A DNA stretch of 45,474 nt from Gemmatimonadota bacterium (GTDB lineage Bacteria; Gemmatimonadota; Gemmatimonadetes; Longimicrobiales; Gaopeijiaceae). This document shows, one piece after another, positions 17,719 to 26,394 of the stretch. Made by a program: the position numbers and the translations under genes. The notes below the pieces were generated by a model. It saw only the letters and a program-made list of their open reading frames with translations, searched no databases and had not been told where the DNA came from. Numbering within the stretch: position 1 is the stretch's first letter; each line of letters opens with the position of its first letter. The stretch spans positions 1 to 45,474 of the forward strand of contig DQPL01000046.1 in NCBI GenBank assembly GCA_015664885.1, in the 5' to 3' direction.

Positions 17719-18705
17719 TTGGCCAACGGCGAAACGATCGTAGAGCATCGACTCGATGCGGAGGGAGCAGACCCCCTCACGCTGACCGGGGTGACCGATC
17801 GAAACCTGCAGGAAATCACTCGACTCTTCGGCATCCGAGTCGTCATGCGCGGCGATCATCTCATCCTCTCCGGCAGTCTGGACTCGGTGGAGAGGGCTGC
17901 GCCGGTCGTGCAGCACATGATCGAGCTTTCTCGTTTGCGTGCGCCGTTCGACGTGGCCGACATAGGCCGATTCGCCGACGGCGGCGATGCGCTCGGTCCC
18001 GAGGGCATCGTGCACCCCGACGACGAAATACGCATCGCGATCCCAGGCTCGCGGCGGGTCATCGTCCCCAAATCCGACGGCCAGCGGCGGTACGTGCAGC
18101 GGATCACCAACAACGACATCGTGATCGGCATCGGTCCTGCCGGGACGGGGAAAACGTACCTCGCTGTGGCGTGCGGACTCGATGCGCTCTACAAGAAGCG
18201 TGTGCGCCGGATCGTGCTGGTACGCCCAGCGGTAGAGGCGGGTGAGAACCTGGGCTTTTTGCCAGGGGACCTTCAGGAGAAGGTCGACCCCTATCTGCGC
18301 CCGCTGTACGACGCGCTCGAGGACATGATGCCGCCCGATCGCATGCGGCGCGCACTGGAGGAATCGACGATCGAGATCGCCCCGCTGGCGTATATGCGCG
18401 GCCGCACCCTGTCGGACGCGTTCGTCATTCTCGACGAAGCTCAGAACGCTACCACGGCACAGATGAAGATGTTTCTGACCCGCCTGGGGCTGAATTCCCA
18501 GGTTGTGATCACCGGAGACAAGACGCAGATCGATCTTCCGCGCAAGATCGACTCCGGTCTCTTGGAGGTCGAGCGTATTCTGTCGGACATCAACGGCATC
18601 TCGATCGTGTACCTCTCCGCCAAGGACGTTATCCGGCACCGGCTCGTGAAGGACATCATCAACGCATACGCGCGGGCTTCGGAGGAGGACGACGAGCCGT
18701 CGTGA
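17719..18705 (+). CDS. phoH: PhoH-like ATPase
   Basis: PhoH proteins are cytoplasmic ATPases linked to RNA metabolism, often beside ybeY. 328 residues from a TTG at 17719 with AGGAGAG about 7 bases upstream. A KH-like N-terminal region (about 20-75) precedes the P-loop IGPAGTGKTYLA (139-146) and the Walker B-type FVILDEAQN, with the family tail VITGDKTQIDLP. The gene is the first of phoH-pgpH-ybeY, a conserved order in several phyla, and overlaps pgpH as GTGA. Confidence 0.93.
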   Translation: MANGETIVEHRLDAEGADPLTLTGVTDRNLQEITRLFGIRVVMRGDHLILSGSLDSVERAAPVVQHMIELSRLRAPFDVADIGRFADGGDALGPEGIVHPDDEIRIAIPGSRRVIVPKSDGQRRYVQRITNNDIVIGIGPAGTGKTYLAVACGLDALYKKRVRRIVLVRPAVEAGENLGFLPGDLQEKVDPYLRPLYDALEDMMPPDRMRRALEESTIEIAPLAYMRGRTLSDAFVILDEAQNATTAQMKMFLTRLGLNSQVVITGDKTQIDLPRKIDSGLLEVERILSDINGISIVYLSAKDVIRHRLVKDIINAYARASEEDDEPS

Positions 18706-20978
18706 GTCGCCAAGACGACCGTAACGGGGGCAGTTCCTTACTGCGTAGGCTGTGGGGAGAGCTTGGTGTTTCCTGGGGTGAGCGCATTCTCCATCACGGC
18801 GCGCGCGTCCTGTTGGTCGTGGTTCTAGCTGGATTACTCACCTCGTTTTTCCTGCCCGCTGAAGGGCCGGTCGTCCAGCCTTACGACTCCTGGAGCGTTG
18901 CCCCTGAGGACGTCATCGCCCGGTTCTCATTCGACGTCCCCAAGACCCCTGCCGAGCTGGAGGCGGAGCAAAACTCGGTGCGCGAAGGAGTGCCCCCTAC
19001 GTTCGATTTCGTCCCCGAATTCGCTGACACGATGAGGGCCGAGCTCGAACGCTTCTTCGATCAACTCGACTCTGCCGTCGTGGCCGACGACCGCGCGCGG
19101 GTACAGTCGATCCTCGAGGGAAGTCGGATTACGGCCAGTGCGGCTCAGGTGGTCGACTTCATCGGGGACAGCACGTTGCGCCATACGTTCCGTGCCTCCG
19201 CAGTAGCGGCGACGCGCGGGCTTCTCGCGGAAGGTGTGGTCGACGTCACAGTGATGGGTGAAGTCACCACCAACACGATCTATGTGCGCGTAGGCGGCGA
19301 TATCCCTGAGCGCACCAGGCCCTCCGCAGACGTTGCCACATCGCGAGACTTTTATGACCAGGCGGCTCTCGCGCTCCCGCCTCTCACCACGCCCGACGAG
19401 TCTGAGCTGTTCCGCATGATCTTGATCGGGCATATGCAGCCGACCTACTTGCTCAACGTACTCGCGACGGAGATCGATCGGGAGGCGCAGGCGCGGGCTG
19501 TTCCGCTCATCAAGCAAAGAGTGTTGGAGGGGCAGGCAATCGTTCGACAGGCGGATCCTGTAGGTCCGGAAACGTTGGAGCGACTGCAAGCCTACGCCGT
19601 GCAGCTGCGAACTCTTGGCGAAGGGGAAACGGCTCGGGTGTCTGCCGGGGCCGTAATCGGAGCGGCTTTGCTCAACGTGATGCTGTTTTCTCTGTTCGGC
19701 CTGCTGCTCTTCTTCAACCGCCCCGAAGTGTATGCCAACTTCCGCTGGCTACTGTTCATCGCGCTGCTGGTTGCGGCGTACTTCACGGCGGCGGTGGGCA
19801 TCGACCGCGGTAATATCTCCGCGGAGTGGCTTCCCATCGCGTTCGTGGCGCTGCCAGTCGCAGTGTTGTGGGACTCGCGTATGGCGCTATTCCTCGTACT
19901 GGTGGTCGCAACGATCACGGGGACTTTGCCTCCCTTCGCCGGTTACGGGACCATGCTCGTGGTCATGGCTACGGGCGCCGCCGCCGCGATGAGCGTGCGC
20001 GCCGTGCGTCGCCGTTCGGAGACCTGGGTCGCGATCGCGATCATTTCCGCGGCCGGTGGCCTGATGCTGCTGGCTCATGGACTGACGATGTCTCACCGCA
20101 TGATGGACATCGCTCAGGACACCGCCATCGTCGCCGTAGCCGCCACGGTGTCGGCGCTGCTCGCGACGGGTTTCCTGTTTGTATTCGAGCTCTTCACGGG
20201 CATCACGACCGACCAGACGCTGCTCGAATGGGCCGATCCGACACGACCGCTGCTTCGTCGCCTGTCCCTCGAAGCGCCTGGTACCTACGCACACACGATC
20301 AACGTTGCCAACCTCTCCGAAACCGCCGCCACCGCGATCGGTGCGAACGGTCTCTTGACCCGGGTCGGCGTCCTCTACCACGACGTGGGAAAGATGCTCA
20401 AGCCTCACTACTTCGTGGAGAACCAGCAGGGCGGGCGGAATCCGCACGACAAGCTCAAGCCTGAGACCTCGGCCGGCATCGTGCGCGAACACGTGACCGA
20501 GGGTGTCCGGCTTGCCAAAGAGGCGAAGGTGCCCGAATTGCTGATCCAGTTCATCCTGGAGCACCACGGCACGCAGAGGATCGGATTCTTCTACGAGAAG
20601 GCCAGCGAGGAAGCCGACGGCGACATCGACGAAGAGCGCTTCTCCTATCCGGGTCCGAAGCCCCAGTCCATGGAGACCGCGATCGTGATGCTCGCGGACT
20701 CCTGCGAGTCCGCGACGCGTGCCCTGCAAGACCCGACGCCGGAGCGCGTGCGCGACCTGATCGACAATGTCGTCGAGGGAAAGATCAGTGACCGGCAGCT
20801 CAACGAGGCTCCACTCACTCTGCGAGAGATCGCGCAGGTGAAGGAGCAGTTCGTCAACATTCTCTCGGGCGTGCTTCACAGCCGCATCGAGTATCCGTCC
20901 ACGAAGCACCTGACGGAGGGCGAGGAAGAGAACGATGGCGGAGAAGGCGAAGAGTCGGACGCTACGGAGGTCGCCTGA
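18702..20978 (+). CDS. 7TM-HD domain membrane phosphodiesterase (PgpH/YqfF type)
   Basis: PgpH proteins hydrolyse cyclic-di-AMP. The 758-residue protein has one N-terminal membrane helix (about 28-50) and a large extracytoplasmic 7TMR-HDED domain (about 55-300). Seven membrane helices follow (about 305-510). The cytoplasmic HD domain has TYAHTINVANLSE, VLYHDVGKMLKP, then FILEHHGTQ and MLADSCESATRAL. The metal ligands are all present. It ends in an acidic tail. GTG at 18702 overlaps the phoH stop. Cyclic-di-AMP as substrate follows from the family; a synthase gene (dacA/disA) is not in the window. Confidence 0.92.
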   Translation: MSRQDDRNGGSSLLRRLWGELGVSWGERILHHGARVLLVVVLAGLLTSFFLPAEGPVVQPYDSWSVAPEDVIARFSFDVPKTPAELEAEQNSVREGVPPTFDFVPEFADTMRAELERFFDQLDSAVVADDRARVQSILEGSRITASAAQVVDFIGDSTLRHTFRASAVAATRGLLAEGVVDVTVMGEVTTNTIYVRVGGDIPERTRPSADVATSRDFYDQAALALPPLTTPDESELFRMILIGHMQPTYLLNVLATEIDREAQARAVPLIKQRVLEGQAIVRQADPVGPETLERLQAYAVQLRTLGEGETARVSAGAVIGAALLNVMLFSLFGLLLFFNRPEVYANFRWLLFIALLVAAYFTAAVGIDRGNISAEWLPIAFVALPVAVLWDSRMALFLVLVVATITGTLPPFAGYGTMLVVMATGAAAAMSVRAVRRRSETWVAIAIISAAGGLMLLAHGLTMSHRMMDIAQDTAIVAVAATVSALLATGFLFVFELFTGITTDQTLLEWADPTRPLLRRLSLEAPGTYAHTINVANLSETAATAIGANGLLTRVGVLYHDVGKMLKPHYFVENQQGGRNPHDKLKPETSAGIVREHVTEGVRLAKEAKVPELLIQFILEHHGTQRIGFFYEKASEEADGDIDEERFSYPGPKPQSMETAIVMLADSCESATRALQDPTPERVRDLIDNVVEGKISDRQLNEAPLTLREIAQVKEQFVNILSGVLHSRIEYPSTKHLTEGEEENDGGEGEESDATEVA

Positions 20979-21397
20979 CAGTTCAGGTCAACCTAGGAGT
21001 CTTCGACGGGGTTGAAGAGGCGCTGTTGGAGGCTGCGGTGAGGAAAGCGCTCGACGCAGACGGACGCGAGGCCGAGCTCTCGGTCACGCTGGTCGACGAC
21101 GCGGAAATCACGCGTCTCAACCGAGAATACCGCGGCAAGGATCGACCTACCGACGTGATTTCCTTTTCGCTCGGCAGTCCGGATCAGCCGCTGGGAGACG
21201 TCTACGTCGGGGCAGAGCAGGCCCGTCGGCAGGCCGAGGCGCTGGCAGTGCCCTTGAGTGAGGAGTTGGTCCGTCTCGCGATCCACGGCACGCTGCATGT
21301 GCTCGGGCACGACCACCCCGACGGCGATGACCGCTTTTCCAGCCCCATGTACGTGCTTCAGGAGCAGCTTGTCGGCGAGGTCCTGAGTCGGAGCTAG
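20975..21397 (+). CDS. ybeY: endoribonuclease YbeY (likely CTG start)
   Basis: Zinc-dependent RNase needed for 16S rRNA maturation and ribosome quality control. The metal site HGTLHVLGHDHPDGD is complete, and RGKDRPTDVISFSLG is the family core. The usual first beta strand, here TVQVNLGV, is encoded upstream of the first ATG/GTG/TTG in this frame, which is a TTG at 21026. The only start that keeps it is a CTG at 20975, which overlaps the pgpH stop as CTGA and follows GGAGG at 20966-20970. With it the protein has 140 residues, near the family norm. The stop codon lies inside the left arm of a long inverted repeat. Confidence 0.88.
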   Translation: MTVQVNLGVFDGVEEALLEAAVRKALDADGREAELSVTLVDDAEITRLNREYRGKDRPTDVISFSLGSPDQPLGDVYVGAEQARRQAEALAVPLSEELVRLAIHGTLHVLGHDHPDGDDRFSSPMYVLQEQLVGEVLSRS

Positions 21398-21699
21398 CTG
21401 CCCGCGGTAGAAGTACAGTGGGCCGCGTTGCGGTGCCACGGCCCTAGATCCTAGGCGGGGCGACGACGCCATAGCCGTCGCTACGGCTAGGAGCCCCAAC
21501 GACGGAGATGGGGCCGTGCCACCGCAACCCACACACAGTAAAGCGTTACCAAACATGGTGTTGGGCGCAGGGGGGTCGCGGCCCAATAGGTCGTTACTCC
21601 TCCTCGCCGTAGAACAACTACGACTCGTCGTCGTGCCTACTATTGAACTCGCGAGACCCCTGCGCGCGGCCCACTGTACTTCTACCGCGGGCTGCTAGC
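21393..21699. repeat. 307-bp structured element bounded by 35-bp inverted repeats (MITE-like or structured RNA)
   Basis: Fills most of the 354-base gap between ybeY and mgtE. Arms 21393-21427 and 21665-21699 pair at 34 of 35 positions. Inside are two further long imperfect stems. The first pairs 21427-21444 with 21511-21528 (17 of 18), extended inward by GGGGC 21457-21461 with GCCCC 21493-21497 and TAGCCGT 21472-21478 with ACGGCTA 21483-21489. The second runs 21566-21589 against 21640-21664 in three blocks (CGCAGGGG, TCGCG, CAATAG). Together they make a three-way-junction shape. No convincing coding frame is inside. The outer GCTAGC on each side is self-complementary, so it could be either repeat end or target duplication. 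Candidate non-autonomous mobile element or stable RNA. Confidence 0.75.
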
Positions 21700-21751
21700 C
21701 GGCTGTCCCCCATTGCCTTGCGGGCGTCACGCGCCTCGGGGATCTTCTTCA

Positions 21752-23101
21752 ATGGGCACGTCTGAGCACGACATCGAGCAGCGCCAAAAACGCCTGCAGG
21801 CCCTCGCGGCCCGTGGCGACCTTGCAGGCGTGCGCGAGCACGCGGCCGAGCTTCATCCGTCCGACCTGGCGGATCTGGTCGAGTCGCTGGACGAGGCTCA
21901 GCAGATCGAGCTGCTTTCGGCGCTGCCGACCGAACTTGCCTCCGATACACTTGCCGAGATGGAGGAAGGCGAGGAGCGCGGCGACCTTCTGGCCGCGCTC
22001 ACGCCCGAGAAGGGTGCAGAGCTGCTGCATGATCTGCCTGACGACGACGCGGTCGACCTCATCAGCGAGCTCGAGCCCGACGAGCAGAGCAAGATCCTCG
22101 CAGAGTTGTCCGTGGATGAGGCCGGCGAGCTCAAGGGCTTGCTGCAGTACGACGAAGAGACCGCCGGCGGGCTCATGACCACCGAATTGGTAGAGTTAGA
22201 AGCGAGGCTGACCGCGGGCCAAGCGATCGAGCAAGTCCGCGCGCAGGGGCAGGAGGTCGAGGACTTCTATACGGTCTTCGTGGTCGACGCGGACCGCAGG
22301 CTCCTGGGCACACTGCGACTCGACGATCTCATCATCGCCCACCCTGAGGAGAGCATCGAAGCGCTGGTCGAGGAGCCTGTAGCAACCGTTATGCCCGACG
22401 TCGATCAAGAGCAGGTGGGGCGGCTGATCGCACGCTACAACCTTGCCGCGATCGCGGTCGTCACGGAGGCCGGCGAGCTGCTCGGTCGCATCACCTTCGA
22501 CGACGTCATCGACGTCATCGAGGCCGAGCAGACCGAAGACATTTTCCGTCTCGCCGGGGTCACGGACGAAGACGAGCTCAAGCACACATGGACCCAGTCG
22601 GTACGGACTCGCTTGCCCTGGCTGCTGCTGAACCTGCTCACGGCCTCACTGGCCGCTTCGGTGATCCTCTTGTTCGAAGAGACGATCGACGCGGTGATCA
22701 CGCTCGTGTTCATCGCGCCCATCATTGCGGCGATGGGGGGGAGCTCGGGCACGCAGTCGCTGGCGGTGACCATACGCCGGATCACCATCCAGGGATCAGG
22801 CTCTGCCAGAGGCTTCGTGGCCAAGGAGATCCTGATCGGTCTCGTCAATGGCGCCGTGCTGGGAGGCGGGATCGCAGCGATCGCTTTCGTGCTGGACGGC
22901 GACCCCATGCTGGGTATGGTCGTCTTCTTGGCGATGTGGGGGAATCAGGTCGTAGCCGGTTTCGCCGGCGCCTTCATCCCGACGACGCTCGACCGCATGG
23001 GTGTAGACCCCTCGGTCGCGTCGTCGGTCTTCGTGCACACCCTAACCGACCTGTGCGGTTTCTTCCTGCTGCTGGGCCTGGCATCGAAGCTCTTGCTATG
23101 A
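21752..23101 (+). CDS. mgtE: magnesium transporter MgtE
   Basis: Mg2+ channel of the inner membrane gated by its cytoplasmic domain. 449 residues: an acidic superhelical N domain (about 1-130), two CBS domains (about 130-255) and a five-helix membrane domain from about 285. The membrane part has MGGSSGTQSLA and DPSVASSVFVHTLTD, the latter carrying the pore-region Asp. ATG 21752 (MGTSEHDIEQ) is chosen over an upstream in-frame start that would run into the repeat element. No M-box riboswitch is visible upstream. meaB begins 7 bases after it. Confidence 0.94.
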   Translation: MGTSEHDIEQRQKRLQALAARGDLAGVREHAAELHPSDLADLVESLDEAQQIELLSALPTELASDTLAEMEEGEERGDLLAALTPEKGAELLHDLPDDDAVDLISELEPDEQSKILAELSVDEAGELKGLLQYDEETAGGLMTTELVELEARLTAGQAIEQVRAQGQEVEDFYTVFVVDADRRLLGTLRLDDLIIAHPEESIEALVEEPVATVMPDVDQEQVGRLIARYNLAAIAVVTEAGELLGRITFDDVIDVIEAEQTEDIFRLAGVTDEDELKHTWTQSVRTRLPWLLLNLLTASLAASVILLFEETIDAVITLVFIAPIIAAMGGSSGTQSLAVTIRRITIQGSGSARGFVAKEILIGLVNGAVLGGGIAAIAFVLDGDPMLGMVVFLAMWGNQVVAGFAGAFIPTTLDRMGVDPSVASSVFVHTLTDLCGFFLLLGLASKLLL

Positions 23102-23108
23102 GGATGAG

Positions 23109-24173
23109 ATGAGTCACGAAGCCGGGGGGCTTTCACCAGCCTTGAGCTCAGTGCTCGAGCGATTCCTCAGCGGGGAAGTGACGGCGTTGGCTCGTGCGAT
23201 CTCGATCGTTGAAGACGAGCGCGACGGTTTCGAGGACCTCCTGCACCGCGTCTTGACTGTTGGGCCGAGCACGTGCCGAGTGGGGTTCACGGGTCCGCCC
23301 GGAGCGGGCAAGTCGACCTTGGTCGCGGGCGCGGCCGCGTCGTACCGGGAGCACGACGAGCGCATCGGAGTGATCGCGGTCGATCCTACATCCCCTTATT
23401 CGGGAGGCGCGCTACTGGGAGATCGGATCCGGATGAACGACCTGACGACCGATCCCGGAATCTTTATCCGCTCCATGGCCACGCGGGGCTCTCTGGGCGG
23501 GCTGGCAACCACCACCAAGGAAGTGCTCGACCTCATGGATGCCTTCGGCTTCGATCGCGTGCTCGTCGAGACCGTCGGGGTCGGCCAGACCGAGCTCGCG
23601 ATCACCGCAGCGGCGGACACGGTCATCGTCGTGCTGGTGCCCGAGTCCGGAGACGCGATCCAGGCGATGAAGGCGGGCTTGATGGAGATCGCCGACATCT
23701 TCGTCGTGAATAAGGCGGACCGCCCGGGGGCGGATCGGCTCGCGAAGCAGATCCGACAGGCGCTACACCTAAAGGCGGGCCACGCGCTCAAGGACATACC
23801 GGCGCACCATGGCGTGGATCTCTCGAACGCCCTCCGTAAGGAGCGCACCACCGACGCGGAGGCTGTGGAGCAAGGGGGGTGGTCGATTCCGGTGCTCTCG
23901 ACCGTTGCCCACAGCGGCGAGGGCTTGCCCAAGCTGCTCGAGGCGGTCGAAGCCCACCGCGCCTGGCTACAGGCCAGTGGTCAACTCGAGGCCTGCCGTC
24001 GGGCTCGAGCCAGGAACCGAGTTCAGGACGTAGTGGAGCGGGAGATGCGGAGAGTGGCTCGGCGCTCCGAGTTCGCCACCGAACTGCTCGAATCGGCGCT
24101 CGATGACATCGCGGAGCGCGTGGAGACGCCATATTCCGTCGCACGCCGAATCCTGGACGGCCTTCTGCGTTGA
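23109..24173 (+). CDS. meaB: G3E-family GTPase MeaB/ArgK-like, acyl-CoA mutase chaperone
   Basis: MeaB-type GTPases load and protect the adenosylcobalamin of acyl-CoA mutases. 354 residues. The P-loop GPPGAGKST (62-70) is followed by VIAVDPTSPYSGGALLGDRIRM-type sequence (AVDPTSPYSGG, GDRIRM). Further blocks are RSMATRGSLGGLA, the switch region ETVGVGQTE and the base-specificity NKAD (FVVNKADRPGAD). The ATG follows GAGGATGA. It lies 70 bases upstream of the mutase large subunit, the normal partner. Confidence 0.95.
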   Translation: MSHEAGGLSPALSSVLERFLSGEVTALARAISIVEDERDGFEDLLHRVLTVGPSTCRVGFTGPPGAGKSTLVAGAAASYREHDERIGVIAVDPTSPYSGGALLGDRIRMNDLTTDPGIFIRSMATRGSLGGLATTTKEVLDLMDAFGFDRVLVETVGVGQTELAITAAADTVIVVLVPESGDAIQAMKAGLMEIADIFVVNKADRPGADRLAKQIRQALHLKAGHALKDIPAHHGVDLSNALRKERTTDAEAVEQGGWSIPVLSTVAHSGEGLPKLLEAVEAHRAWLQASGQLEACRRARARNRVQDVVEREMRRVARRSEFATELLESALDDIAERVETPYSVARRILDGLLR

Positions 24174-24243
24174 AGCCTTTTCGCGGCTAGATTGATCTTT
24201 GCCGGGCTGCGGGAACCTGCACGAGTGTTGTTGAGGAGTACGA

Positions 24244-25965
24244 ATGTCGACGATCGAGAAAAATGTCCCAGGGACGCGCGAGCTAGCGGACCTCGTGCGC
24301 GAGCAGGAGGAGGAGCTCGCGCACCTGAGAGCGCGTCTGGCGGAGTGGGAGCGTACCTACGACGCCACGCCCCAGAGGGACGCGCTCTTCTCGACTTCTT
24401 CGGGCGCCGAGGTCAGGCCTCTGTACACCGAGCTCGATCGCGAAGGCAGCGATCCCGGGAACGATCTCAGCCTCCCCGGTGAGTTTCCGTTCACACGGGG
24501 TCCATACCCCACGATGTACCGGACCCGTCTTTGGACGATGCGCCAGTTCGCGGGCTTTGCCACGGCGGAGGAAACCAACGAGCGCTACAAGTACTTGCTG
24601 GCGCACGGCCAGACCGGCTTGTCGGTCGCCTTCGACTTCCCCACGCTCATGGGCTACGACGCCGACCACGCGCGTTCGTTGGGAGAAGTGGGGGTCTGTG
24701 GCGTCGCGATCTCGTCGCTCGACGATATGGAACGTCTTTTCGTCGGCATTCCGCTGGACCAGGTCTCGGTCTCGATGACGATCAACGGTCCGGCCATCAT
24801 CCTCTTCTGCTTCTATGTCGCCGCGGCCGAGAGACAGGGCATCTCTGCCGAGGTCCTGCGCGGCACGGTGCAGAACGACATCCTCAAGGAGTACCAGGCC
24901 CAGCACGCCTGGGTCTTCCCCCCGGAGCCCGCCCTACGATGCATCATCGACATGTTCGAGTGGTGCAGCGAGAACACGCCCAACTACAACCCGATCTCGA
25001 TATCGGGCTACCACATTCGAGAGGCTGGGTCGACCGCGGTGCAGGAGCTTGCGTTCACACTGCGCAACGGCTTCGAGTACGTCGAGCGCGGCATTGCGCG
25101 AGGTCTCGACGTGGACAGCTTCGCGCCTCGCCTCTCCTTCTTTTTTGATATTCACAACGACTTCTTCGAAGAGATCGCCAAGCTGCGCGCGGCGCGGCGC
25201 ATCTGGGCGCGGCGCATGCGGGACGTGTACGGCGCGAAGAAGCCGGAGTCTTGGCGGTTGCGCACGCATGCGCAGACCGCTGGTGTGAGCCTCACCGCAC
25301 AACAGGCCGAGAACAACATCGTGCGGGTCGCCTACCAGGCGATGGCGGCCGCGTTGGGTGGCACGCAATCGCTGCACACCAATTCAATGGATGAGACACT
25401 CGCTCTGCCTACGGAGAAGGCGGTGCGCATCGCACTGCGGACGCAGCAGGTCCTTGCGTTCGAGTCCGGCGTCACCAACACCATCGACCCCCTCGCCGGA
25501 TCGTATTACGTGGAGTCGCTCACCGATTTACTCGAGCGCGAAGCGCTTGACATGTTCGACGAGATCGACGCGTTGGGCGGTGTCGTACCTGCCATCGAAC
25601 AGGGATGGTTTCAGGGTGAGATTGCCGCGTCTGCCATGCGACAGCAGCGCGAGATCGAGTCCGGCGGGCGCGTCGTCGTGGGCGTGAATCACTTCATGGA
25701 AGGCTCCGAGAAGATCGAGATCGATCGGCTGAAGATCGATGAGTCGGTCGAGCGGCTTCAGGTCGCCCGCATGGCGGAATTGCGTGCCAGCCGGGATTCG
25801 GCGCGCGTCGATCAAACTCTCGCTGCCTTGCGCCACGCGAGCTCGGGCGCGCAGAACCTCGTACCAGCGATTCTGGACTGTGCCCGCGCGTCGTGCACGC
25901 TCTACGAAATTCGACACGCCATGGAAGAGGTCTTTGGCTCGTACAAGGAGCCTGTCTTCTTCTGA
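24244..25965 (+). CDS. B12-dependent acyl-CoA mutase large subunit, isobutyryl-CoA-mutase-like
   Basis: Catalytic TIM-barrel subunit of a two-part adenosylcobalamin mutase; 573 residues, with no B12 domain of its own. Key positions compared with P. shermanii methylmalonyl-CoA mutase: Tyr75 is kept (GPYPTMY), His244 is kept as His257 (SGYHIRE), Tyr89 is Phe102 (MRQFAGF), and Arg207 is Gln220 (EYQAQH). Spacings between these sites agree exactly (118 and 37 residues). Phe/Gln is the pair described for isobutyryl-CoA mutase and removes the arginine that holds the malonyl carboxylate. Text such as NERYKYLLAHGQTGLSVAFD also follows IcmA more than MutB. So the substrate is likely a non-carboxylated acyl-CoA (isobutyryl/butyryl, or pivalyl/isovaleryl); which one is open. 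Confidence 0.88.
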   Translation: MSTIEKNVPGTRELADLVREQEEELAHLRARLAEWERTYDATPQRDALFSTSSGAEVRPLYTELDREGSDPGNDLSLPGEFPFTRGPYPTMYRTRLWTMRQFAGFATAEETNERYKYLLAHGQTGLSVAFDFPTLMGYDADHARSLGEVGVCGVAISSLDDMERLFVGIPLDQVSVSMTINGPAIILFCFYVAAAERQGISAEVLRGTVQNDILKEYQAQHAWVFPPEPALRCIIDMFEWCSENTPNYNPISISGYHIREAGSTAVQELAFTLRNGFEYVERGIARGLDVDSFAPRLSFFFDIHNDFFEEIAKLRAARRIWARRMRDVYGAKKPESWRLRTHAQTAGVSLTAQQAENNIVRVAYQAMAAALGGTQSLHTNSMDETLALPTEKAVRIALRTQQVLAFESGVTNTIDPLAGSYYVESLTDLLEREALDMFDEIDALGGVVPAIEQGWFQGEIAASAMRQQREIESGGRVVVGVNHFMEGSEKIEIDRLKIDESVERLQVARMAELRASRDSARVDQTLAALRHASSGAQNLVPAILDCARASCTLYEIRHAMEEVFGSYKEPVFF

Positions 25966-25977
25966 GCCGGGAGGCCC

Positions 25978-26394
25978 ATGTCAGAGAGCATTCGCAAAAT
26001 TCGAGTACTCGTAGCCAAGCCTGGACTGGATGGCCACGATCGCGGGGCGAAGGTCATCGCTGCTGCGTTTCGAGACGCCGGCTTCGAGGTCATCTACACG
26101 GGTCTGCACCAGACGCCTGAGATGATCGTCAGCGCCGCTGTTCAAGAGGACGTCGACGTCGTGGCGATGTCGGTGTTGTCCGGCGCGCATCTGACGCTTT
26201 TCCCCCGCGTAAAGGCACTGCTCGACGATGCCGGAGCCGATCATGTCCTGCTCACCGGCGGCGGTATAATCTCCGAGGACGACATGGCGGCGCTCGACGA
26301 GCAGGGAATCGGGAAGCTGTTCGGTCCGGGCACGCCCACGACCGCCGCGATCGACTACATCCGCGAGTGGTTCTCTACGCACGAGGCGGTGTGA
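25978..26394 (+). CDS. acyl-CoA mutase small subunit, B12-binding
   Basis: Holds adenosylcobalamin for the adjacent large subunit. 138 residues, a stand-alone cobalamin-binding Rossmann domain as in IcmB. The base-off/His-on motif DGHDRG gives His20 as the cobalt ligand; SVLSGAH and LLTGGGI form the nucleotide-tail pocket. It begins 12 bases after the large subunit and overlaps the carboxyltransferase gene as GTGA, which ties the mutase to the carboxylase in translation. Confidence 0.93.
   Translation: MSESIRKIRVLVAKPGLDGHDRGAKVIAAAFRDAGFEVIYTGLHQTPEMIVSAAVQEDVDVVAMSVLSGAHLTLFPRVKALLDDAGADHVLLTGGGIISEDDMAALDEQGIGKLFGPGTPTTAAIDYIREWFSTHEAV

Noticed and set aside
21516-21698. Open frame inside the structured element
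   Set aside because: It spans the stems of the inverted repeats and its translation looks like a by-product of them; no ribosome site or family character.
21393-21751. Group II intron, IS with transposase, or tRNA-like gene in the ybeY-mgtE gap
   Set aside because: No reverse transcriptase or transposase frame, no domain V/VI-like hairpin, and no tRNA cloverleaf with a CCA or T-loop could be found.
24174-24243. Cobalamin riboswitch before the mutase large subunit
   Set aside because: Only 70 bases are available and no B12-box-like segment is seen; the gene is also probably read through from meaB.
24244-25965. 2-hydroxyisobutyryl-CoA mutase
   Set aside because: That subgroup has Ile at the Tyr89 position; here it is Phe, so the isobutyryl-type pair fits better.
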